This document shows positions 1-5,417 of a stretch of 5,531 nucleotides of DNA, one piece after another. Position 1 is the first letter of the stretch, and every line of letters starts with the position of its first letter. Both the position numbers and the translations under genes were made by a program. Origin of the DNA: JAGGYK01 sp034716155 (GTDB lineage: Bacteria > Desulfobacterota > Desulfomonilia > UBA1062). The DNA is taken from positions 1 to 5,531 of the forward strand of contig JAYEFR010000022.1 in assembly GCA_034716155.1 (NCBI GenBank). Reading direction: 5' to 3'. The notes under the pieces are model-generated. The model saw only the letters and a program-made list of their open reading frames with translations, was not told the DNA's origin and ran no database searches.

Positions 1-111
1 TGATCGTGTTGCCTCATTAAAAAATGTTACCAGAAAAAAGTCTAACATTCTGAATCAGATAGGCGGGCGGCAATTAGCATGACGCTGCAGCCAATTTTTC
101 CAGAAGAGTCT
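1..111. other. Non-coding tail downstream of the PARG-like gene
   Basis: I see no complete gene or convincing terminator here. On the minus strand an ATG at 46-48 opens a frame that runs off the window edge (begins MLDFFLVTFFNEATRS). It has no Shine-Dalgarno and reads through T-rich DNA, so I do not call it a gene. The minus strand has two T-runs (revcomp of 19-24 and 34-39) without a strong GC-rich stem before them, so no intrinsic terminator is called either. Confidence 0.4.
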
Positions 112-1083
112 TCAATTTCCATCCGATTCTCCCCACTGAAACTTCATTCGTACAAGCTCGTCCAGAACCTGTGATACCGATAACGTGGTATCTAGGGTAC
201 GCTCATAAATTTCATGTGCATCTTTGGCTATTCCACCATCCTGGCCTGCCCAGAACTCAATGTCCACATCGGCCAGATCGGCAGCTAAAGCCTGCAAAAT
301 TGTCATCAATGAGCGATTACCTCCAAAAGCACCGCACCCCCAGAATCCTGTATGGATCACGGTTTGAGAATGTGTTCCCGCAATACGATCACTCTCCTGA
401 CACGCAGCTGAAAAACCAGTAAAGGCAGTATTCACAATGTAAGTGATCTCATCTCTTGTGTACTCTCCATAGCCACAGGCTGGAGCAGCCATTGCTAGTA
501 TGTTGGATATGGTTGGGGGTGAGAGTGACTTGGTTGCAGCTATGACCTGTTCCTCCGAAGCACGCTCGAATGCGTTGCCATACAAACCGTTGGGACATCC
601 AATTTCAGGGTTTGGGCGTGTATGAATGGCGCATCGACGTTGAATCCCTGAAATGGTTATTGGTGTTGGTCTTCCCTCGTTGTCAACGGTTCTCGGTGAC
701 TTCCCTGAGGATACTAGCGATTCATATAGTGATCCAAGGATAGGGTGCTCGGCTACCTGAAGCTCATCCTGCGCAAGCAATGAAGAATTGTAAGCGCAGA
801 ACAGATGCGGATCGGAGAAGTTCATATGCCAATCGACCACTGTCGGTTCTGTCGGTATCGCATAGTCGAAGAAACCCGAACGGACAGAGAATTGACTTCG
901 ACCCGTGACCATTGCTGGTGGAGGCTGCTCTTCCCACTGGGAAAACATAATCTGCCCTTCAAACGGGTAGACCGAAGAGCAGGCAATCCCAAACACCACC
1001 TCCTTATTGCGGTTATGCCATCGAGGTGGATAGTTTTTAATCAATTCAGCAGCCTGGAAGACAGCTTGCTCTATACGTTCCAC
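112..1083 (-). CDS. PARG-like macrodomain protein, putative ADP-ribose glycohydrolase
   Basis: This 323-residue protein resembles the catalytic domain of poly(ADP-ribose) glycohydrolase, which removes ADP-ribose from modified targets. The clearest match is HTGFWGCGAFGGN (residues 244-256), close to the family motif TGNWGCGAFGGD. It is followed by a helix (about 258-270), a strand (DIEFWAG, 274-280) and a C-terminal helix, in family order. Upstream, VVDWHMNF (82-89) and AQDELQVAEHP (104-114) sit where PARG has its VDFAN and QEEI-F--PEL segments. Gln105-Asp106-Glu107 would be the catalytic QEE triad, with the second acid kept as Glu. The usual GGG loop before it is missing; the segment reads FSDPHLFCAYNSSLL. 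No signal peptide or membrane segment is visible, so it is probably cytoplasmic. The start is GTG, directly after an in-frame TAA and 8 nt after an AGGGG Shine-Dalgarno. Its GC content is far higher than that of its upstream partner. The fold assignment is fairly secure; activity and substrate are inferred. Confidence 0.75.
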   Translation of the reverse strand: MERIEQAVFQAAELIKNYPPRWHNRNKEVVFGIACSSVYPFEGQIMFSQWEEQPPPAMVTGRSQFSVRSGFFDYAIPTEPTVVDWHMNFSDPHLFCAYNSSLLAQDELQVAEHPILGSLYESLVSSGKSPRTVDNEGRPTPITISGIQRRCAIHTRPNPEIGCPNGLYGNAFERASEEQVIAATKSLSPPTISNILAMAAPACGYGEYTRDEITYIVNTAFTGFSAACQESDRIAGTHSQTVIHTGFWGCGAFGGNRSLMTILQALAADLADVDIEFWAGQDGGIAKDAHEIYERTLDTTLSVSQVLDELVRMKFQWGESDGN

Positions 1084-1091
1084 TTACACAA

Positions 1092-1096
1092 CCCCT
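1092..1096 (-). promoter_or_regulatory. Shine-Dalgarno for the GTG start of the PARG-like gene
   Basis: The minus strand reads AGGGG, then 8 nt (TTGTGTAA), then GTG. An in-frame TAA lies immediately before the GTG, so no longer frame is possible. The next in-frame Met is residue 46, so this site decides the start. It lies just past the stop codon of the upstream HTH gene, consistent with translation from a shared transcript. Confidence 0.65.
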
Positions 1097-1099
1097 GAT

Positions 1100-1888
1100 T
1101 CATTGTATTGTTGTTATCCATTTATCATAAAATTCCATAGCCTTATGCCGATCATTCTTAAACAAGAATTCATAAAAGCTTTTTATAAAAGAATGTCTGA
1201 TCATTGGATAATAATTGTGTTCTTCACTTTGTTTCCTTATGAAATAGCTATCATCAATACTGCAATTTATTTCCAGTAAAGATAAGTAAAACCACAGCAG
1301 ATATAGACAGTGGCGTTCATCAGGAATGGATTCAGTTTTATCTTTTGCAGTCTGTAATATTGAATCACATATAATATTACGAAGACTTGACTCGGTATCA
1401 TTAATGTTCAATTTTTTTAGGGTTTCTGTTGGATAATATTCTTTTCTTCTTCCATTAAGTTTTCTTTTACCAATAAGGCCAAGCTGATATGACACTCTTA
1501 AATAATCATTGGCGTTCGTATTTATCTCAAGGATGTCTTCTCTACGCAAACTACCTCCTGCTTGGTTGGATCTATCTAAAAATTTTTTAATAAATCTTGG
1601 AAGGCGATTCCATGCAGCAGTGCCGATAAGTATCTTTGATGCTGTGAGCGAGTAATCAAGAATGGGTCTGCCGCGATATAATACAATATCCTTTGGTATG
1701 GCAGGCTTGTTTAAATTCTTAACAGGTTTTTCAGGAGGTGTTTTCATCCAGTTATCTATCTCCTCTTTATAAAATCTGAGGAAGCCATGGTTATTATAAA
1801 ATGGCAGCTTCTTGTCACGTACAAGCTGGTACACTTTGGCGATAGATATTCTTAGGTATTGTGCTACTTCATCTGCCGTCATCCACAT
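1100..1888 (-). CDS. Excisionase-type HTH DNA-binding protein with a probable second winged helix
   Basis: This is a 262-residue protein. Residues 1-50 match the HTH_17/excisionase (MerR-like) pattern: MTADEVAQYLRISIAKVYQL, then VRDKKLPFYNNHGFLRFYKEEIDNWM, i.e. helix-turn-helix, short wing and closing helix. After a proline-rich linker (about 51-66), residues 112-155 (SLRREDILEI, then YQLGLIGKRKLNGRRKEYYP) look like a second winged helix, with a basic hairpin as wing. The rest (about 156-262) is helical, rich in Lys, Asp and aromatics, and unrecognised. It has no integrase catalytic residues, so I read it as a regulator or DNA-binding partner rather than a recombinase. It precedes the PARG-like gene by 16 bp on the same strand, suggesting an operon. 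It is much more AT-rich than that gene: I counted 28% GC over 1201-1260 against 55% over 241-300. A second in-frame ATG two codons in could also serve as the start. Function beyond DNA binding is unknown. Confidence 0.72.
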   Translation of the reverse strand: MWMTADEVAQYLRISIAKVYQLVRDKKLPFYNNHGFLRFYKEEIDNWMKTPPEKPVKNLNKPAIPKDIVLYRGRPILDYSLTASKILIGTAAWNRLPRFIKKFLDRSNQAGGSLRREDILEINTNANDYLRVSYQLGLIGKRKLNGRRKEYYPTETLKKLNINDTESSLRNIICDSILQTAKDKTESIPDERHCLYLLWFYLSLLEINCSIDDSYFIRKQSEEHNYYPMIRHSFIKSFYEFLFKNDRHKAMEFYDKWITTIQ

Positions 1889-1925
1889 AGTATACTTTAT
1901 TACATTATTATATCCTTATAGTCAA
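1889..1925 (-). promoter_or_regulatory. Possible promoter of the HTH/PARG operon
   Basis: On the minus strand a TATAAT lies at 1907-1912, 18 nt before the ATG, but it has no good -35 at normal spacing. A TTGACT at 1920-1925 has only a weak TAATAA 17 bp downstream (1897-1902), which would give an almost leaderless transcript. An 8-bp palindrome, AGTATACT (1889-1896), abuts the start codon and could be an operator. No clear Shine-Dalgarno is visible. This is weak support for any one arrangement. Confidence 0.3.
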
Positions 1926-2187
1926 GATATTAAATTTACCGTCCCAATTATACGGCTCCAGACCAATTGCAAAACTTGTAGCTTTGGGGGATATTGCAAA
2001 GAAACAGTCTCAAAATTCCAATAATAGATCTTGTGCCATAATCAACGCTTTGCCCATCCTGAAGATTTCTAAATAGTATCTTTACTCGTCGATGGAAAAG
2101 ATGAAGTAACAATTACTATAAGAACTTATCTCTCCAGCCGGACTGAATATAACTGCTATGATGCTTCCACAAAAAGCCCCAACAACT
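1926..2187. other. Intergenic stretch without a recognised gene
   Basis: This is the first part of the 509-bp gap between the divergent HTH and reductase genes. Open frames here are short, lack Shine-Dalgarno sites and resemble nothing I know. I see no tRNA, riboswitch or strong terminator. The gap may hold decayed sequence, as the repeat immediately after it is itself degenerate. Confidence 0.4.
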
Positions 2188-2268
2188 TGTCATTTCGAGC
2201 AAAGCGAGAAATCTTTCCAATGTAACATGATGGAAATACAAGCAATCTCCCTGATATTCGAAACGATA
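2188..2268. repeat. Degenerate REP/MITE-like palindromic element
   Basis: The left end TGTCATTTCGAGC followed by AAAGCGAGAAATCT (2188-2214) matches a dispersed bacterial intergenic palindrome I know as TGTCATTCCGAGCGAAGCGAG and variants. It contains an internal imperfect inverted repeat, ATTTC-GAGC / GC-GAGAAAT. About 40 bp later, AATCTCCCTGATATTCGAAACG (from 2244) resembles the opposite end, giving outer arms TTTCGA (2193-2198) and TCGAAA (2258-2263). The right end is clearly eroded. Identification of the family is from memory; it probably has no function for the neighbouring genes. Confidence 0.5.
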
Positions 2269-2327
2269 TACTAGCTGAATTCGACTTTTTACGAAAGCAT
2301 TAATCGTAATTTAAAAGGATTTTTAGA

Positions 2328-2354
2328 TTGACATCGTCATCGACCAAGTATAAT
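2328..2354 (+). promoter_or_regulatory. Sigma-70-type promoter of the reductase gene, short spacer
   Basis: A perfect TTGACA (2328-2333) and a perfect TATAAT (2349-2354) are separated by 15 bp, two below the optimum of 17. The -10 box overlaps the start of a 33-bp palindrome. With both hexamers ideal, the short spacer may limit unassisted transcription. An alternative -10, TAATAA (2351-2356), gives 17 bp but fits consensus poorly. Confidence 0.6.
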
Positions 2355-2384
2355 AAAGCTTAAAGTTAAACTTTAAGCTTTATT
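2352..2384. promoter_or_regulatory. 33-bp perfect palindrome, probable MerR operator
   Basis: The arms AATAAAGCTTAAAGTT (2352-2367) and its exact reverse complement (2369-2384) flank one central A (2368). All 16 pairs match. The palindrome begins inside the -10 box, covers the transcription start and ends directly against the Shine-Dalgarno. There is no T-run after it and it precedes the gene, so an operator is more likely than a terminator. As RNA it could also fold into a hairpin beside the ribosome site. Half of it recurs at the promoter of the MerR gene (5174-5194), which is why I assign it to that regulator. Confidence 0.7.
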
Positions 2385-2390
2385 GGAGGG
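2385..2390 (+). promoter_or_regulatory. Shine-Dalgarno of the reductase gene
   Basis: GGAGGG lies 7 nt before the ATG at 2398 and immediately after the operator palindrome. It fixes the start codon. Its position against the palindrome means a hairpin in the mRNA leader could influence ribosome access. Confidence 0.75.
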
Positions 2391-2397
2391 CTAAGCA

Positions 2398-4395
2398 ATG
2401 AAAAATTTATTTACACCAATCACCATAGGAAAACTAAAGCTAAAAAACAGGATAGTAATGCCCGCCATGCACCTTAATTATACCCCGGAGGGTGAGGTAA
2501 CAGATAGGCTTATTGCCTTTTATGAAGAAAGGGCAAAGGGAGGAGTGGCGCTTATCATTGTGGGAGGCTGTATTATAGACGAATACAGCGGAGGAAGGAG
2601 CATGATAGACATAAGTGATGACAGATTTATACCAGGGCTCAAAAGGCTCACCAATGCTGTTCACAAAAGCGGTGCGATGATAGTTGCCCAGCTTTATCAT
2701 GCGGGGAGATATGCCCATTCATTTTTAATAGGACGGCAGGCAATAGCCCCATCCGCCCTCGCCTCCAGATTTACCAAAGAGGAACCAAGGGAGATGACGA
2801 AAGATGACATAACATATGTAATAGAAAACTTTGCAAAGGCTGCCAAGAGGACAAAGGCTGCCGGGTTTGATGCTGTTGAAATCCTGGGCGGGGCAGGATA
2901 TCTCATAAGTCAGTTCCTCTCCCCTGTGACCAACATAAGGGATGATGAATACGGGGGGAACCTTGAAAACAGAATGAGGTTCGGCATTGAGGTAGCCGAT
3001 GCCGTAAGAGATGCTGTCGGTAATGCATTTACTGTGCTGATACGCCTTGCAGGCAATGATTTTATGCCTGGGAGCAACACAAATAAAGAAACAAGAGCCT
3101 TTGCGTCCCAGCTTGAGAAACATGGGATAGATGCCTTTAACATAACCGGCGGATGGCACGAGACAAGGGTGCCTCAACTCCCCATGGAGGTGCCAAGGGC
3201 AGGATTTGCATACCTTGCCCAGGGGGTAAAGCAGGCCACATCAAAACCGGTAATCGCATCCAACAGGATACATAATCCCGTAATTGCCGACAGGCTTATA
3301 AGTCAGGGAACTACAGACCTTGTTGGCTTTGCCAGAGAGTTGATTGCTGATCCTTATCTGCCGGACAAGGCAAAACAGGGGAGATTTGATGAAATCATGC
3401 CATGTATAGGTTGCAATCAGGGTTGTTTTGACAGTATACTTGCATTAAAACCTGTTGAGTGCATGGTAAACCCCAGGGCGTCCCATGAATTTGAAATGCC
3501 CGGAACAACAAAGGCATCTACCCAAAAGAAGGTCATGGTAATCGGTGGTGGACCAGGGGGGCTGTCTGCGGCGACTACGGCTGTGCTCTCAGGTCATATA
3601 GTAACCCTTTATGAAAAATCGGATAGATTGGGTGGCCAGCTTAATCTGGCTGGGGCCTTAGATGAAAGAAGGGAATTTACTACCCTTATAGATTCATTAT
3701 CAACACAGGCAAAAAAAGCAGGGGTAAATATCTACACAAATACCGAGGTAACTAGCGCCATCGTCAAGAAAGAAAGACCCGATGTAGTGATAATTGCAAC
3801 AGGGGGAAAACCAATAAGGCCTAATATCCCAGGGATTGATGGCAACAATGTAGTGCAGGCGTGGGATGTGCTTTCAGGTAAGGCTGATGTGGGAGAAAGA
3901 GTCGTGGTTATAGGTGGAGGGGCTGTCGGGATAGAGGCTGCTACATATATAGCAAAGATAGGAACTATCAATCCGGAGACATTGCAGTTTCTTTTCCTTT
4001 CCAAGGCCGAAGATATAGATACGCTTATGCAACTTTCAACAAAGGGGATAAAAAAGGTAACTATAATAGAGATGCTCCCAAGGCTGGCTGCAGATATAGG
4101 TATGTCAACCAGATGGGTAGAGTTGCAGATGCTAAGAAGATATGGCGTAAATGCAAAAATCAGTACAAAGGTTAAAGAGATAACAAGTGAGGGTGTGATT
4201 GTAGAACGAGGAGGGAAGACCAGTCTCATCTCGTGCGATACTGTTGTGCCGGCTGTGGGCACGCAATCCAACAATACACTGGAAGCCGAATTAAAAGATA
4301 TTACTGCCAAGACAATTGTTATAGGTGATGCAAAAACACCGCACAAGGCATATGAGGCCATCCATGAAGGATTCAACAGCACAAGAGAGATTTAA
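2398..4395 (+). CDS. FMN/FAD/Fe-S reductase of the 2,4-dienoyl-CoA / 2-enoate reductase family
   Basis: This 665-residue protein has the full length and domain order of FadH-type old yellow enzymes. An N-terminal FMN-binding TIM barrel (about 1-330) opens with LFTPITIGKLKLKNRIVMPAM and contains QFLSPVTNIRDDEYGGNLEN (172-191). Tyr168 (GAGYLISQF) and His254 (GGWHET) correspond to the E. coli FadH catalytic Tyr166 and His252. The 4Fe-4S motif is Cys336-X2-Cys339-X3-Cys343-X11-Cys355. The FAD Rossmann motif VIGGGPGGLSAA is at 381-392, and the NAD(P) motif VVVIGGGAVGIEAA at 502-515. Electrons should pass NAD(P)H to FAD to 4Fe-4S to FMN, reducing an activated C=C bond in an unsaturated acyl-CoA or enoate; the protein is soluble and cytoplasmic. 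About 30 extra residues (521-550) interrupt the NAD(P) domain after its first helix, a feature I associate with the 2-enoate reductase branch. The exact substrate cannot be read from sequence. It stands alone in its transcription unit, facing a MerR gene that probably regulates it. Confidence 0.92.
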   Translation: MKNLFTPITIGKLKLKNRIVMPAMHLNYTPEGEVTDRLIAFYEERAKGGVALIIVGGCIIDEYSGGRSMIDISDDRFIPGLKRLTNAVHKSGAMIVAQLYHAGRYAHSFLIGRQAIAPSALASRFTKEEPREMTKDDITYVIENFAKAAKRTKAAGFDAVEILGGAGYLISQFLSPVTNIRDDEYGGNLENRMRFGIEVADAVRDAVGNAFTVLIRLAGNDFMPGSNTNKETRAFASQLEKHGIDAFNITGGWHETRVPQLPMEVPRAGFAYLAQGVKQATSKPVIASNRIHNPVIADRLISQGTTDLVGFARELIADPYLPDKAKQGRFDEIMPCIGCNQGCFDSILALKPVECMVNPRASHEFEMPGTTKASTQKKVMVIGGGPGGLSAATTAVLSGHIVTLYEKSDRLGGQLNLAGALDERREFTTLIDSLSTQAKKAGVNIYTNTEVTSAIVKKERPDVVIIATGGKPIRPNIPGIDGNNVVQAWDVLSGKADVGERVVVIGGGAVGIEAATYIAKIGTINPETLQFLFLSKAEDIDTLMQLSTKGIKKVTIIEMLPRLAADIGMSTRWVELQMLRRYGVNAKISTKVKEITSEGVIVERGGKTSLISCDTVVPAVGTQSNNTLEAELKDITAKTIVIGDAKTPHKAYEAIHEGFNSTREI

Positions 4396-4448
4396 GCATT
4401 GGGACTGAAAATGGACTTGCCCGGGGCTCAGATCAAATCCGACATGCT
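4396..4448. other. Short convergent intergenic gap without a clear terminator
   Basis: Fifty-three bases separate the reductase stop from the MerR stop. The only symmetry is a small GCCCGGGGC block (4417-4425), with no T-run on either strand. I do not call a terminator; transcripts from the two genes may overlap. Confidence 0.4.
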
Positions 4449-5150
4449 CTACTTGCCCTTGTCTTTCAGGCTCTTACTGATCCTGGTCCGCACTTCCCTT
4501 TGAAACAATCTTTTTAATATATATGCCCTTAAAAAACCTGCTATGGATGAAAGCTCTGTGGTTATCTCAATATTCTCCTTAGTCGACTTATTCCTTACAG
4601 CCTTCTTCCTTAGAGCCATCTCATGCCTTATAATCTCCCCCCCCCAATCCACATAAAACCCGAGGTCTTTAAGCGATCCACCAAGCTGTATAACCCTCTT
4701 CAATATGTCCCTTCCAAATCGTATATCCTCGTGATTATATAGAGGAACCCCTTCTTCGTAAATATAGGGCATAAGGAGGCTTAATCCTTCTGCTTCATCA
4801 AGCTCATCAGCTAAGAGCCCTGTCTGGAGTAAGAATTCCTTTCTGTCTATTGGAAATCTATCAACATCTGATTCGCTTCCAAATACAACGTTCTCTATGG
4901 CCTCTGCCTCCTCCAGGGTCAATCCCTGCTCTATCCTTCTTATGATATTTCTTATCATAGATAATGGGAAGTACCTTGTTTCCTTGAGATATCTTATATT
5001 TTTGAGCTTCTCAATACAGGATTCATTATAATATGCCATACTCTTATTCACCTTAACAGGCTCAGGTAGTAGCCCTTCTTTGACATAATACCTTATTGTA
5101 GAAGCAGGAATAGAAACCTTCTTTGCAAGCTCACCAATCTTGATTCCCAT
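4449..5150 (-). CDS. MerR-family transcriptional regulator with a duplicated MerR-like module
   Basis: This is a 233-residue regulator. Residues 1-70 form a typical MerR DNA-binding domain: IKIGELAKKVSIPASTIRYY (3-22), then VKEGLLPEP, a wing, YYNESCIEKLKNIRYLKETR and FPLSMIRNII. A long helix (about 72-90) would be the dimer coiled coil. Residues 102-168 look like a second, diverged MerR-like unit: FLLQTGLLADELDEAEGLSL, LMPYIYEEGVPLYNHEDI, then GRDILKRVIQLGGSLKDLGF. The C-terminus (about 170-233) is helical and basic and may form the effector or dimer domain. There is no cysteine set of the MerR/SoxR metal or Fe-S type (a single Cys, 45), so the ligand is probably organic. It is convergent with the reductase gene. 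A sequence shared by both promoters suggests it controls that gene and itself. The start is supported by AGGAAGAG 2 nt upstream of the ATG and by a good promoter. Confidence 0.88.
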   Translation of the reverse strand: MGIKIGELAKKVSIPASTIRYYVKEGLLPEPVKVNKSMAYYNESCIEKLKNIRYLKETRYFPLSMIRNIIRRIEQGLTLEEAEAIENVVFGSESDVDRFPIDRKEFLLQTGLLADELDEAEGLSLLMPYIYEEGVPLYNHEDIRFGRDILKRVIQLGGSLKDLGFYVDWGGEIIRHEMALRKKAVRNKSTKENIEITTELSSIAGFLRAYILKRLFQREVRTRISKSLKDKGK

Positions 5151-5152
5151 AA

Positions 5153-5160
5153 CTCTTCCT
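5153..5160 (-). promoter_or_regulatory. Shine-Dalgarno of the MerR gene
   Basis: The minus strand reads AGGAAGAG followed by TT and the ATG at 5150, with the AGGA core 6 nt from the start. It supports the chosen start, which also places the MerR helix-turn-helix at the usual N-terminal position. Confidence 0.6.
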
Positions 5161-5163
5161 CTA

Positions 5164-5188
5164 AGTATAAATCTAAACTCTAAGCTTT
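5164..5188 (-). promoter_or_regulatory. Probable MerR autoregulatory operator (one strong, one weak half)
   Basis: Directly after the -10 box the minus strand reads AAAGCTTAGAGTT (5176-5188), differing at one base from AAAGCTTAAAGTT in the reductase operator. Downstream, the inverted second half is only partly kept: I count 8 of 14 positions. The placement relative to the -10 box is identical at the two promoters. A 10-bp direct repeat, AGTATAAATC on the plus strand, sits at 5164-5173 and 5189-5198, flanking the motif with a 25-bp period. Confidence 0.6.
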
Positions 5189-5217
5189 AGTATAAATCAT
5201 AATCGAAGAAGAGTCAA
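5189..5217 (-). promoter_or_regulatory. Sigma-70-type promoter of the MerR gene
   Basis: On the minus strand TTGACT (5212-5217) is followed by exactly 17 bp and TATACT (5189-5194). Transcription would start around 5182, inside the operator motif, giving a leader of about 30 nt that contains the Shine-Dalgarno. Binding at the motif would therefore be expected to block rather than help RNA polymerase; that is inference. Confidence 0.7.
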
Positions 5218-5240
5218 AGATGCGATGATTTGTATGAAGA

Positions 5241-5260
5241 AGTGAATAGTGAATAGTGAA
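5241..5260. repeat. Heptamer tandem repeat
   Basis: The unit AGTGAAT occurs twice in full (5241-5247, 5248-5254) and once in part (5255-5260). Such short tandem repeats arise by replication slippage. It lies in non-coding DNA upstream of the MerR promoter; no function is apparent. Confidence 0.6.
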
Positions 5261-5290
5261 AGAGTACTTATATGAAAAAGTTGTTATATA

Positions 5291-5326
5291 GTTTTGTTGG
5301 TTTCATTAGTTTTATTAGTTTGATTG
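5291..5326. repeat. Nine-base tandem repeat, four diverged copies
   Basis: Four consecutive 9-mers are visible: GTTTTGTTG, GTTTCATTA, GTTTTATTA and GTTTGATTG, consensus GTTTNATTR. The variation is confined to positions 5, 6 and 9. The repeat lies inside a 28-codon open frame (5272-5358) discussed under findings. I recognise this kind of GTTTNATTR track from intergenic DNA of other anaerobes, but only from memory. Confidence 0.6.
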
Positions 5327-5340
5327 GCTTATGTGAAGGC

Positions 5341-5398
5341 AGGCACAAAGCCTTGTAGGGGCTTTTTGCCCTCATCGGCCCGATTAAGGCAGCGGGCC
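5341..5398. repeat. Cluster of three short hairpins
   Basis: Three inverted repeats follow one another: AGGC-ACAAA-GCCT (5341-5353), GGGC-TTTTT-GCCC (about 5359-5371) and GGCCCG-10 nt-CGGGCC (5377-5398). None is followed by a T-run suitable for termination. Together with the G/C-run block that follows, they look like parts of dispersed palindromic repeats rather than a gene. Confidence 0.45.
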
Positions 5399-5417
5399 CT
5401 GTATTGCCGTGATCTTA

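Noticed and set aside
171..1098. Plus-strand open frames at 171-422 and 805-1098
   Set aside because: They are antisense to the PARG-like gene, show no family resemblance and have no Shine-Dalgarno; the minus strand carries clear PARG motifs.
1812..2024. Plus-strand open frame of 70 codons overlapping the start of the HTH gene
   Set aside because: It covers the antisense of the conserved HTH domain and AT-rich intergenic DNA, with no recognisable protein features.
2158..2277. Plus-strand open frame of about 39 codons starting MMLPQKAPTTCHFEQ
   Set aside because: It simply reads through the palindromic repeat at 2188-2268 and has no good ribosome site.
2352..2384. Palindrome as an intrinsic terminator
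   Set aside because: It is AT-rich, has no following T-run and lies between a promoter and a Shine-Dalgarno, so an operator is the better reading.
2440..3177. Several minus-strand open frames under the first half of the reductase gene
   Set aside because: They are shadows of a gene whose plus-strand frame shows complete FMN and Fe-S motifs.
3732..4382. Minus-strand open frame of 216 codons with hydrophobic stretches
   Set aside because: It is antisense to the FAD/NAD(P) domains. Its Ile, Val and Ser richness mirrors the reverse complement of the reductase codons.
4413..4458. Direct repeat ACTTGCCC at 4413-4420 and 4451-4458 as a target-site duplication
   Set aside because: Eight bases separated by 30 bp with no element between them; likely chance.
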